A stretch of DNA of 64,000 bases. It comes from Phascolarctobacterium sp. GTDB taxonomy: Bacteria > Bacillota > Negativicutes > Acidaminococcales > Acidaminococcaceae. The notes below the pieces were generated by a model. It did not search any database. It was given only the letters and a program-made list of their open reading frames with translations, and was not told the origin of the DNA. Made by a program: the position numbers and the translations under genes. Location: assembly GCA_030531205.1 (NCBI GenBank), contig JAUNOC010000006.1, positions 1-64,000 on the forward strand, read 5' to 3'. Positions within the stretch are counted from its first letter, which is position 1. The number at the start of each line of letters is the position of its first letter. Of the stretch, positions 9,091-16,298 are shown one piece after another.

Positions 9091-10563
9091 ATGCAAAACC
9101 TTAGCAAGAAATTGCAACAGAATATTGCTATTTTGCCGGATCAGCCCGGGGTATATCTGATGCGGGATGTCAATGGTAAGGTTATATATGTCGGTAAAGC
9201 CATAAATTTGAAAAACCGGGTACGGAGTTATTTTCGCAATCTTGCCAGTCATAGTCCTAAAGTGCGTGCTATGGTGGAAAAGATTGCTGATTTGGAAACA
9301 ATTCTCTGTCAAAGTGAGGCGGAGGCACTTGTTTTGGAATGTAATTTAATCAAGAAATTCCGGCCGCAATACAATATCAGTTTAAAAGATGACAAAAGTT
9401 ATCCTTGTATCAAGGTAACGGTGCAGGAAGATTTTCCGCGGGTGTTCGCCACCCGGCGTAAGCTGAAGGATGGCGCCAAATATTTTGGCCCTTATACAGA
9501 CGTGGGTTCTATGCAGGTGATGTTCGGGTTTTTGAAAAAACTTTTTCCTATGCGGACCTGTGGGAAAATGGGCAAGCGTCCCTGCTTGAATTATCATATT
9601 GGACGTTGTCCGGGGCCTTGTGGTAAGTTTATTTCTCAGAAGGATTATGCCAAACGGGTGGAATGTGTACTTATGGTTTTGGCAGGCCGGACAAAAGATT
9701 TGGAGAAAGATTTAACAGCAAAAATGCAAACTGCTTCAGAAAATTTGGAATTTGAAGAGGCGGGGCAATATCGGGATTTGTTAAGTGCTTTGGCAAGTTT
9801 TAACGAGGGGCATAAGGCCGTAACGGGCAGGGTACAGAAACTGATGAAGGAACGTACCCGTCTGGAAAATTTGCAACTTAAGGATGATGTGGCGGCGGCC
9901 AAAGAGTTGCAGAAAGTTCTTGTAATTGACCATCCTTTGAAACGGATGGATTGTTTTGATATCAGTCATACCCAGGGCAGTGAAACTGTTGCCAGTATGG
10001 TGGTATTCCGCAAAGGTACGGCATCAAAAAAAGATTACCGCAAGTATAAAATTCAGAGTGCGGAAGGAAAGCCGGACGATTTCAAGTCCATGCAGGAAGT
10101 GGTGTACCGGCGTTACAAGGATTACGAAGATTTGCCGGATTTGGTGGTTATTGATGGCGGCAAAGGCCAGCTTTCCAGTGCGTTAAAAGTTATTCGTGGT
10201 CTGGGTTTGAATGATTTGCCGGTGGTTGGTCTGGCGGAGCAGAATGAAGAAATTTTTAAACCAAGTCAAAGAAAGAGCATTGTTTTACCCAAGGACAGTC
10301 AGGCCTTGCATTTAATTCAAAGAATTCGTAATGAGGCGCATCGTTTTGCCATAACTTTTCACAGAAAATTACGGAGTAAACGGAATTTGGTCAGTGTTCT
10401 TGACCATGTGGAAGGTATCGGGCCTAAGCGGCGGGCGGCATTGTGGAAAGAGTATAAAACATTGGAAGCCATGCATCAGGCAACTTTGGAAGAATTACAG
10501 GCGGTGGATGGCATGACCAGGTCTGCAGCAGAGGCACTTTATGAGTTTTTCCACAAAATTTGA
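9091..10563 (+). CDS. uvrC: UvrC, excinuclease ABC subunit C (unusually short)
   Basis: Dual-incision nuclease of nucleotide excision repair. Domains in order: GIY-YIG nuclease (residues 15-95, GVYLMRD...VIYVGKA), Cys cluster (157-177), UVR motif (about 203-237), RNase H-like endonuclease with D290 (CFDISHTQG), D355 (VVIDGGKGQ) and H417 (RNEAHRFA), then helix-hairpin-helix DNA-binding repeats (436-490). The protein is 490 residues against about 590-610 in familiar UvrC. The roughly 100-residue segment normally between the UVR motif and the RNase H domain is almost absent, while all catalytic residues remain. The reading frame is intact. Confidence 0.95.
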   Translation: MQNLSKKLQQNIAILPDQPGVYLMRDVNGKVIYVGKAINLKNRVRSYFRNLASHSPKVRAMVEKIADLETILCQSEAEALVLECNLIKKFRPQYNISLKDDKSYPCIKVTVQEDFPRVFATRRKLKDGAKYFGPYTDVGSMQVMFGFLKKLFPMRTCGKMGKRPCLNYHIGRCPGPCGKFISQKDYAKRVECVLMVLAGRTKDLEKDLTAKMQTASENLEFEEAGQYRDLLSALASFNEGHKAVTGRVQKLMKERTRLENLQLKDDVAAAKELQKVLVIDHPLKRMDCFDISHTQGSETVASMVVFRKGTASKKDYRKYKIQSAEGKPDDFKSMQEVVYRRYKDYEDLPDLVVIDGGKGQLSSALKVIRGLGLNDLPVVGLAEQNEEIFKPSQRKSIVLPKDSQALHLIQRIRNEAHRFAITFHRKLRSKRNLVSVLDHVEGIGPKRRAALWKEYKTLEAMHQATLEELQAVDGMTRSAAEALYEFFHKI

Positions 10564-10592
10564 TTGACAAATTGCTTTCTAAGTGATATCAT
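10564..10592 (+). promoter_or_regulatory. Promoter of infC-rpmI-rplT
   Basis: TTGACA (10564-10569), 17-bp spacer, TATCAT (10587-10592) preceded by an extended -10 TGA. A start site near 10599 would give a leader of about 130 nt before infC. Confidence 0.8.
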
Positions 10593-10598
10593 ATGTCA

Positions 10599-10727
10599 GC
10601 AACAAAGCAGAAGCCACTCGCTTCTCACCTTGCGGCAACGCTCGACAGGGTTGAACAGGAATTTTTTTAGTGCGGGTGGACTTTGTCTGCCCGTATTTAT
10701 TTTTTCAGCCGACTGGGGGTGAAGAAC
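10599..10727 (+). promoter_or_regulatory. infC leader, candidate ribosomal protein L20-responsive attenuator
   Basis: Structured leader of the IF3-L35-L20 operon. It holds a hairpin around AGAAGC...GCTTCT, a second GC-rich helix, and then a terminator-like stem (CGGGTGGAC pairing with GTCTGCCCG, 10677-10697) followed by TATTTATTTTTT. In Firmicutes this operon is repressed by L20 binding its leader and favouring a terminator. The position and the terminator fit that; assignment to the L20 leader family is from layout, not a covariance search. Confidence 0.6.
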
Positions 10728-11246
10728 ATAGCTAAGGAAGAGCCACGTATCAATGAACAAATCCGAATCCGTGAAATTCGTGTGGTGGGAGACGAAGGTG
10801 AGCAATTGGGTGTAATGAGTCCGAGAGAAGCCATGGAAATTGCCAACGAGCGTCACTTGGATTTGGTAGAGATTGCGCCAACGGCGAAACCGCCTGTATG
10901 TCGCATCATGGATTATGGCAAGTATCGCTACGAACAGCAGAAACGCGAAAAAGAAGCGAAGAAAAAGCAAAAGGTTATTGACGTGAAGGAAGTAAAATTC
11001 CGTCCGGGCATTGAAGACCATGATTTTGAGGTAAAACTTAAAAACGCAATTCGTTTTTTGAATGATGGCGATAAGGTTAAATGCACTATTATGTTTCGTG
11101 GCAGGGAATTAACCCATCCTGAACTGGGCGAAGCATTGTTGGACCGTGTGGCTGAAAAATTAAAAGATGTGGCAGTGGTAGCACGCAAGTCCAAACTTGA
11201 GGGACGCAACATGATTATGATTGTGGATCCCAAACCAAAAAAATGA
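10728..11246 (+). CDS. infC: Translation initiation factor IF-3
   Basis: IF-3 keeps 30S subunits free and checks the start codon. 172 residues beginning IAKEEPRINEQIRIREIRVV, which aligns with the usual N terminus of the family, followed by the C-terminal domain (KEVKFRPGIEDHDFEVKLKNA). The start is placed at AUA 10728, 6 nt after the GGGGGTG ribosome site (10715-10721). The upstream GTG at 10719 overlaps that site and cannot use it. A rare AUU/AUA-type start is the hallmark of infC autoregulation, because IF-3 discriminates against it. Followed by rpmI and rplT. Confidence 0.93.
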   Translation: MAKEEPRINEQIRIREIRVVGDEGEQLGVMSPREAMEIANERHLDLVEIAPTAKPPVCRIMDYGKYRYEQQKREKEAKKKQKVIDVKEVKFRPGIEDHDFEVKLKNAIRFLNDGDKVKCTIMFRGRELTHPELGEALLDRVAEKLKDVAVVARKSKLEGRNMIMIVDPKPKK

Positions 11247-11265
11247 TTAAGGAGGAAAATAAAAA

Positions 11266-11463
11266 ATGCCAAAAATGAAAACACGCCGTGCTGTTGCAAA
11301 GCGTTTCAAGAAAACTGCAAGCGGTGAATTTAAGGCGTACAAGAATTTTAAGAGTCACATTTTGGAGCACAAATCTCCAAAGCGTAAACGTCAACTGCGT
11401 AAAGCATTGATGGTTCATAAGACAGATAAGGAGCATATCCAGAAAATGCTCCCCTACGCATAA
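11266..11463 (+). CDS. rpmI: Ribosomal protein L35
   Basis: 65-residue 50S protein with the standard start [21 protein letters not shown] and the basic middle [12 protein letters not shown]. Strong AAGGAGG ribosome site. It lies between infC and rplT, as in nearly all Firmicutes, and is co-transcribed with them. Confidence 0.98.
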   Translation: MPKMKTRRAVAKRFKKTASGEFKAYKNFKSHILEHKSPKRKRQLRKALMVHKTDKEHIQKMLPYA

Positions 11464-11477
11464 GGAGGTAAGGCAAA

Positions 11478-11828
11478 ATGGCAAGAATTAAAGTGGGCGT
11501 AACCGCTCATCGTCGTCACAAACACATTTTAAAATTAGCAAAGGGTTATCGTGGCACACGTCATTTGCAATTCAAAAAAGCAAATGAATCCGTAATGAAA
11601 GCAGGTCAATATGCACTGCGTGACCGTAGGGCAAAAAAACGTGAATATCGCCGTTTGTGGATTGCCCGCATCAATGCTGCCTGCCGTATGAACGGTATCA
11701 ATTACAGCCGTTTTATTAACGGCTTGACCAAGGCGGGCATTGAAATGAACCGTAAAGTTTTGGCGGATATGGCAATCTTTGATGCTGCGGCTTTTGCAAA
11801 ATTAGTGGAAACCGTGAAAAACGCTTAA
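11478..11828 (+). CDS. rplT: Ribosomal protein L20
   Basis: 116-residue 50S assembly protein, [28 protein letters not shown], followed by the conserved [21 protein letters not shown] region. It has an AAGGAGG site 9 bp before the ATG. L20 is the usual autorepressor of this operon through the infC leader. An intrinsic terminator follows 18 bp after its stop, inside the next gene. Confidence 0.98.
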   Translation: MARIKVGVTAHRRHKHILKLAKGYRGTRHLQFKKANESVMKAGQYALRDRRAKKREYRRLWIARINAACRMNGINYSRFINGLTKAGIEMNRKVLADMAIFDAAAFAKLVETVKNA

Positions 11829-11830
11829 TA

Positions 11831-12598
11831 ATGATGAAGACAACGAAAGCCGCTGCTAAGTCAGCGGCTTTCTTAAAGCAAAAAAAATATCGTCAGGAAC
11901 GACTGGAATTTTTGGTGGAAGGCATTAGAGCTGTGGAAGAAGCAGTAGAATATGGAAACACCAAAATGATTTTTGTTGTGCCTACGGATGATGAACGAAC
12001 CAATGCTCTTTTGCAAAAAGCGGAGAGCAAGGGTATTCCTGTTTCTGAAACCTACGAAGGATATATGGTTACGATTTGCGATACTACCACGCCCCAAGGT
12101 ATTGCGGCGGTTTGTCATTTGCCTAAGCACAGAATGCAGGATGTGTTTGCTGCCAAGAAAATGGTTTTGGTGGTGGACAGGGTGCAGGACCCGGGAAATC
12201 TCGGCACCATGCTGCGTACTGCGGATGCGGCAGGACTTGGGGGCGTAATCTGTCTGGAGGGTTCTGTGGATGCTTTTATGCCTAAGGTTGTCCGTTCCAC
12301 TATGGGATCCATATTTCATATTCCGGTGGTGCAAAATGTGGCAGAGGCAGATTTTTTGCAAATGGCTATGGAATATAAATATGAAACCATTGCCACCAGT
12401 ATGGCAGGCGGAACGGATGTCTATGATGTGAAAATCAAAGGCAATTTGGCGGTGATAGTGGGGAATGAGGCCAACGGCATCAGTCCAACGCTCATCAAGT
12501 CGGCCAATAAGTGTTGTTATATTCCTATGAAAGGCAGGGCAGAAAGTTTGAATGCGGCAATTGCCGCCGCCATTGTTATCTTTCAGTTAAATCACTAA
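11831..12598 (+). CDS. TrmH/SpoU-family RNA 2'-O-ribose methyltransferase
   Basis: SAM-dependent RNA methyltransferase of the SPOUT class, 255 residues, probably acting on 23S rRNA. An N-terminal substrate-binding domain (QKKYRQERLEFLVEGIRAVEEA) precedes the knotted catalytic domain with NLGTMLRTADAAG, IVGNEANGIS and IPMKGRAESLNAAIAAAI. There is no ribosome site: the ATGATG follows the rplT stop by 2 nt, suggesting coupling. Codons 6-14 coincide with a terminator hairpin. This replaces the usual ITSxxNPxVK opening of the family. Confidence 0.9.
   Translation: MMKTTKAAAKSAAFLKQKKYRQERLEFLVEGIRAVEEAVEYGNTKMIFVVPTDDERTNALLQKAESKGIPVSETYEGYMVTICDTTTPQGIAAVCHLPKHRMQDVFAAKKMVLVVDRVQDPGNLGTMLRTADAAGLGGVICLEGSVDAFMPKVVRSTMGSIFHIPVVQNVAEADFLQMAMEYKYETIATSMAGGTDVYDVKIKGNLAVIVGNEANGISPTLIKSANKCCYIPMKGRAESLNAAIAAAIVIFQLNH
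11846..11874 (+). terminator. Intrinsic terminator inside the methyltransferase 5' end
   Basis: Perfect 10-bp stem AAAGCCGCTG/CAGCGGCTTT with a 6-nt loop, followed by CTT. It lies 18 bp after the rplT stop and within the first 15 codons of the next gene, so it probably ends most infC-operon transcripts and limits expression of the methyltransferase. Confidence 0.65.
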
Positions 12599-12632
12599 AA
12601 CGCCTTGGAAAAACAGGGCGTTTTTTCTTTTT
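12597..12632 (+). terminator. Terminator after the RNA methyltransferase
   Basis: AAAACGCC...GGCGTTTT hairpin immediately after the stop, followed by a T-run (TTTTTTCTTTTT). Confidence 0.85.
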
Positions 12633-12641
12633 GAAGTTTTA

Positions 12642-12650
12642 TGTTATAAT
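12642..12650 (+). promoter_or_regulatory. Extended -10 promoter for nth
   Basis: TGTTATAAT (TGn plus TATAAT) 10 bp after the preceding terminator and 38 bp before the proposed nth start. No good -35 hexamer is seen. Confidence 0.55.
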
Positions 12651-12687
12651 AGAATCATATTTGTAATTGGGAGAGAGAAGAAGAGAA

Positions 12688-13314
12688 GTGCTGCGAAAAG
12701 AAAAGCGGACGGAGATTTTGACACGTCTGGAAAAAGAATATCTGAATACAAAAACCGCTTTGAATTATCACAGCCCTTTTGAATTACTGGTGGCGGTAAT
12801 TTTGTCCGCCCAATGTACGGATGAAAGGGTTAATGTGATTACGGCAAGGATTTTTCCCCGTTTGAATACTCCTAAAAAAATGCTGAAATTATCTTTGGGG
12901 GAATTGGAAGAAGAAATCCGTGACTGTGGTTTATATCACGCCAAGGCAAAAAATCTTTTGGGCATGGCAAAAATGCTTCACGAAGAATTTAAAGATGTTA
13001 TTCCAAAAGATATAGAAACGATGATGCAACTGCCGGGTGTGGGGCGTAAGACCGCCAATGTGGTGGCAAGCGTTATTTATAATATTCCCGCCATTGCGGT
13101 GGATACTCATGTTTTTCGTGTCAGTCACAGGTTGGGTTTGGCAAAGGGGAAAACACCAGAAGAAACGGAGTTGGAGTTGCAAAAAATAATTCCCAAAGAA
13201 AAATGGGGCAAGGCCCACCATTGGCTGATTTGGCACGGACGTTTGGTTTGTAAGGCCCGTAAGCCGGAGTGCGAAACTTGTATTTTGCAGGATTTATGTC
13301 CGATGAATAAATAA
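12688..13314 (+). CDS. nth: Endonuclease III (DNA glycosylase/AP lyase)
   Basis: Base-excision-repair glycosylase that removes oxidised pyrimidines and nicks AP sites. 208 residues from the GTG at 12688, which has a GAGAAGAAGAG ribosome site; a TTG at 12667 is an alternative. It has the helix-hairpin-helix LPGVGRKTANVV with the catalytic Lys, the catalytic Asp in IAVDTHVFR, and a C-terminal 4Fe-4S cluster loop C-x6-C-x2-C-x5-C (CKARKPECETCILQDLCP). The ABC-F gene starts 2 bp after its stop. Confidence 0.95.
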   Translation: MLRKEKRTEILTRLEKEYLNTKTALNYHSPFELLVAVILSAQCTDERVNVITARIFPRLNTPKKMLKLSLGELEEEIRDCGLYHAKAKNLLGMAKMLHEEFKDVIPKDIETMMQLPGVGRKTANVVASVIYNIPAIAVDTHVFRVSHRLGLAKGKTPEETELELQKIIPKEKWGKAHHWLIWHGRLVCKARKPECETCILQDLCPMNK

Positions 13315-13315
13315 A

Positions 13316-15118
13316 ATGATTTTAACAGTTCAAAACTTGCGTAAGGCCTTCGGTATTAATGAAGTGCTGAAGGGCGTGAACCTGCAAATTGAAAATGGTG
13401 AACATGTTGGCATGGTGGGGGTTAATGGCAGCGGCAAGACCACGCTGTTGCACTGCCTTCTGAATTTTGAATGGGCTGATGGAGGTAGTGTAAAATTGGC
13501 ACCTCAAACCAGTGTGGGTTTTGTGCAACAGGATTTTGAAGGGATGAAAGGCAGTGTTTGGGAATATATCACTTCTGTTACGCCCAAGGTTTTGCAGTAC
13601 AAAGATGATTTGGACGATTACACTTATGATGTAAGAATTAAGAAAGTTCTTGTAGGATTGGGCTATACTCAGGAGTGGTGGGACAAGGATGTAACCACAT
13701 TGTCTGGAGGACAAAAGACACGCTTGCTTTTGGCCTGTGCCTTGGTACGCAATCCGGATTTTCTTGTTTTGGACGAGCCCACAAATCATTTGGATATCCG
13801 TATGATGGAATGGCTGGAAAATTATTTGCAGGAATTTAAGGGGGCAATTTTAATTGTCAGCCATGACCGGACCTTTTTAGACAATGTGGTAACCCGTGTG
13901 CTGGAAGTTGAGGCGGGTTATGTAAAAAGTTATAAAGGTAATTATAGTTCTTATACACAACAGAAAGCATTGGAAGTACAGAGCCGGACAGCGGCTTACA
14001 ACGCCCAACAGGAATATATTGCCAAAACGGAGGCCTATATCCGCCGTTTTAAGGCGGGCATAAAAAGTAAGCAGGCACGGGGCAGGCAATCCCAACTTAA
14101 CCGCTTGGAACGGATTGAGGCACCGGTGGAATATGAAGAGTTTAATTTGCGTTTGCCTCCTACGGAGGAATGCGCCAACAGGGTTTTAGTTCTTGATGAT
14201 TTGACCATCGGCTATGGGGAAAATGTTTTAGTCAAAAGCATTAAAAATGAAATTTTGCGTGGGGAAAAACTGGCGTTGATTGGAGCCAATGGTACGGGGA
14301 AATCTACATTGCTAAAAACAATTTTGGGGGATGTGGATTTGCTCAATGGTTCTGTGAAAATTGGTAATCGGGTAAAGGTTGGTTATTTTTCCCAAAGTTA
14401 TGAGCGACTGAACAATTCGCAAACTATTTTAGAAAATTTTCTTGAAGAGTATGGGCTTACGGTGGAGCATACCCGTTCCCTTTTAGGTGGGATGCTTTTT
14501 CACGGGGATGATGTATTTAAAAAAATAGGTGAGTTGTCCGGCGGACAGAAAGCCCGTTTGGTGTTATTGAAATTAGTGTTGGACGGAGCCAATTTCTTAA
14601 TTCTTGACGAACCTACAAATCATTTGGATATTTTGGCAAAAGAAACAGTAGAGGCCGCATTGGCAGTTTATGACGGCACGGTGCTGGTGGTAACGCATGA
14701 CCGTTATTTGGTGCAGGAACTGGCGGAGCGGATTTGGGAAATAGACGGCGGGGAGTTGCACGATTATCGGGGTGATTATAATTTCTATTTGAAACATAAG
14801 GTTCAGGTGTCAGGTGTTAGTAGTCAGGTATCAGGGGATAGGGGTCAGGGTTCAGGCATCAGGGATCAGGTGTCAGTGGTCAGGAGAGAGTCCGATAAAG
14901 ACAAAGAAAATAAGGGTGGAAAATCTGTTGACTTAAAGCAGGTGGAAAAATTGGAAGAGAAAATAAGGGAATATGAAGCCATGATGAAATATACGGTGAG
15001 CAAAATGCAGGAACCCAATTTAGGGCAATGCGAGATGGAAAGTTTGAGTCAGGAATATGCGGTTTATGAGGCGAAGGTTAATGAGTTGATGATAAAGTGG
15101 GAAGAACTGCAATCATGA
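13316..15118 (+). CDS. ABC-F family ATPase (ribosome-associated), with a repeat-derived linker
   Basis: Soluble tandem ABC ATPase of the ABC-F translation-factor class, 600 residues. Module 1: Walker A GVNGSGKT 35-42, signature LSGGQKTR 129-136, LDEPTNHLD 152-160. The P-site tRNA-interaction motif region lies around 215-265. Module 2: GANGTGKS 323-330, LSGGQKAR 407-414, LDEPTNHLD 430-438. C-terminal coiled coil 539-600. Residues 496-524 (VQVSGVSSQVSGDRGQGSG...) are encoded by the CAGGTGTCAGG-type repeats found between genes elsewhere in the window, so this linker seems to come from a repeat invasion. It overlaps tadA by 4 nt. Confidence 0.92.
   Translation: MILTVQNLRKAFGINEVLKGVNLQIENGEHVGMVGVNGSGKTTLLHCLLNFEWADGGSVKLAPQTSVGFVQQDFEGMKGSVWEYITSVTPKVLQYKDDLDDYTYDVRIKKVLVGLGYTQEWWDKDVTTLSGGQKTRLLLACALVRNPDFLVLDEPTNHLDIRMMEWLENYLQEFKGAILIVSHDRTFLDNVVTRVLEVEAGYVKSYKGNYSSYTQQKALEVQSRTAAYNAQQEYIAKTEAYIRRFKAGIKSKQARGRQSQLNRLERIEAPVEYEEFNLRLPPTEECANRVLVLDDLTIGYGENVLVKSIKNEILRGEKLALIGANGTGKSTLLKTILGDVDLLNGSVKIGNRVKVGYFSQSYERLNNSQTILENFLEEYGLTVEHTRSLLGGMLFHGDDVFKKIGELSGGQKARLVLLKLVLDGANFLILDEPTNHLDILAKETVEAALAVYDGTVLVVTHDRYLVQELAERIWEIDGGELHDYRGDYNFYLKHKVQVSGVSSQVSGDRGQGSGIRDQVSVVRRESDKDKENKGGKSVDLKQVEKLEEKIREYEAMMKYTVSKMQEPNLGQCEMESLSQEYAVYEAKVNELMIKWEELQS
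14801..14890 (+). repeat. CAGGTGTCAGG-type repeats within the ABC-F gene
   Basis: About ten imperfect copies of a TCAGGTGTCAGG/ATCAGG unit in frame with the ABC-F gene, encoding its linker. Similar units lie between genes at 4529-4555, 30939-30962, 33129-33142, 41545-41570 and 59583-59612. Confidence 0.8.
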
Positions 15119-15576
15119 AACATGCGGAGTATATGCAAATAGCAATTCAAGAGGCGGAACTGGCGGCGCAGCAGGGTGAAATTCCTGTGGGTGCAGTGTT
15201 GGTTTGCAAGGGAGAGGTTATTGCGCAGGCACATAATCAACGGGAAACAACTGGGGATGCCACTGCCCATGCGGAAATTTTAGTAATCCGTGAGGCCTGC
15301 GCCAAGTTAAATGATTGGCGGCTTAAGGATTGTATCTTGTATGTGACTTTAGAGCCATGCCCTATGTGTGCAGGGGCCATTGTTAATGCCCGTATTTCCC
15401 AGGTAATATATGGGACTGCGGACAGTAAGGCAGGTGGCGCGGACAGTTTGTTTAACATTGTGAATAACAAAAATCTTGACCATCGGGTTGAGGTTTTGTC
15501 GGGAATATGCGAAAAAGAGTGTAGAGAAATTTTGCAAAAATTTTTGCAGGAAAAACGAGGTGAAGAAGATGCGTAA
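15115..15576 (+). CDS. tadA: tRNA adenosine(34) deaminase
   Basis: Zinc-dependent deaminase making inosine at the wobble position of tRNA-Arg(ACG). 153 residues. The zinc and catalytic motifs HAE (52-54, Glu as proton shuttle) and PCPMC (81-85) are intact, with the TadA-type GQADSKAGG-like stretch GTADSKAGGADSLFN. It begins at an ATGA overlap with the ABC-F stop. The next gene begins within its last codons, so the three are translationally linked. Confidence 0.95.
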   Translation: MKHAEYMQIAIQEAELAAQQGEIPVGAVLVCKGEVIAQAHNQRETTGDATAHAEILVIREACAKLNDWRLKDCILYVTLEPCPMCAGAIVNARISQVIYGTADSKAGGADSLFNIVNNKNLDHRVEVLSGICEKECREILQKFLQEKRGEEDA

Positions 15577-16012
15577 ATTTGCACCGGTGAAGAATGCACC
15601 GCAGGACACAAAATTGCCGGAGAGAAGTACTGCTCATAGTGCAGGGTATGATATTTTTATTCCAGTGGATGTTACTATTCCGCCCCATGCCTTTTCGGAG
15701 TTGATTCCGTTAAACATTAAAGTTTATATGGAACCTGATGAATACTTTGGTATTGTGATTCGCAGCAGTTTGGCAACTACAAAGGGTAAGTTGCGGATTA
15801 GTCAGGGAGAGGCCATTATTGATGCGGATTATGCGGATAATCCTAATAATGATGGCAATATTGGTTTATTGTTCCGTAATGATGATGACAAGCCATTTGT
15901 TTTCAAAAAGGGTGACAGGTGTGCACAAGGCATTTTTAAAAAATATTTAGTGACAGACGATGACACAGCGAGCGGTACCCGTGATGGTGGGTTTGGCAGT
16001 ACGGGGAAATAA
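15569..16012 (+). CDS. dut: dUTP diphosphatase (trimeric dUTPase family)
   Basis: Hydrolyses dUTP to dUMP, keeping uracil out of DNA and supplying dTMP synthesis. 147 residues from the ATG at 15569, chosen because CGAGGTGAAG lies just upstream; the frame is open further but overlaps tadA. dUTPase motifs in order: HSAGYDIF, IRSSLA, IIDADYAD, GDRCAQGIF and the C-terminal RDGGFGSTG that closes over the nucleotide. The NPNNDGNIG spacing between motifs 3 and 4 is slightly longer than in E. coli Dut. Confidence 0.9.
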   Translation: MRKFAPVKNAPQDTKLPERSTAHSAGYDIFIPVDVTIPPHAFSELIPLNIKVYMEPDEYFGIVIRSSLATTKGKLRISQGEAIIDADYADNPNNDGNIGLLFRNDDDKPFVFKKGDRCAQGIFKKYLVTDDDTASGTRDGGFGSTGK

Positions 16013-16074
16013 TTGCTTGTTGAAAAAAACTATAATTTGATGTAAAATATATGTAATTTAAAATATGATAATTG

Positions 16075-16181
16075 ACCTTTGGGGCGGGGTGTAATTCCCC
16101 ACCGGTGGTAAAGTCCACGAGCGCAAGCATGAATCGGTGTAATTCCGATACCGACGGTATAGTCCGGATGAGAGAAGGCAT
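16075..16181 (+). ncRNA. FMN riboswitch
   Basis: Classic RFN element: GGGGCGGGGTGTAATTCCCC opening, then ACCGGTGGTAAAG, GAGCG, a variable stem, CCGACGGTATAGTCCGGATG and the closing GAGAGAAGG. It lies upstream of the riboflavin operon and controls it by FMN-dependent termination. Confidence 0.96.
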
Positions 16182-16185
16182 TCTT

Positions 16186-16223
16186 AAAATAGTTTTCCCA
16201 AAGGGGGAAACTATTTTTAATTA
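16186..16223 (+). terminator. Riboswitch expression-platform terminator
   Basis: AAAATAGTTTTCCC/GGGGGAAACTATTTT hairpin followed by TTAATT directly downstream of the FMN aptamer. FMN binding is expected to favour this stem and stop transcription before ribD. Confidence 0.85.
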
Positions 16224-16256
16224 AAAATTAAAAATTAAAAACTAAAAATGAAAAAT

Positions 16257-16284
16257 TGTGGTAGGATGTTCCAAAAAATGATTA
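16257..16284 (+). repeat. Core repeat copy at the riboflavin leader
   Basis: TGTGGTAGGATGTTCC, then AAAAAATGATTA: a core copy with a 4-bp longer tail. It lies between the riboswitch terminator and the ribD ribosome site, after AT-rich AAAATTAAAAACTAAAAATG repeats. An apparent upstream start (16248) in the ribD frame is repeat sequence. Confidence 0.7.
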
Positions 16285-16298
16285 AAAAAGGTGAAACT

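Noticed and set aside
16248-16298. Upstream in-frame ATG for ribD
   Set aside because: The 17 extra codons are core-repeat sequence and have no ribosome site, whereas 16299 has one.
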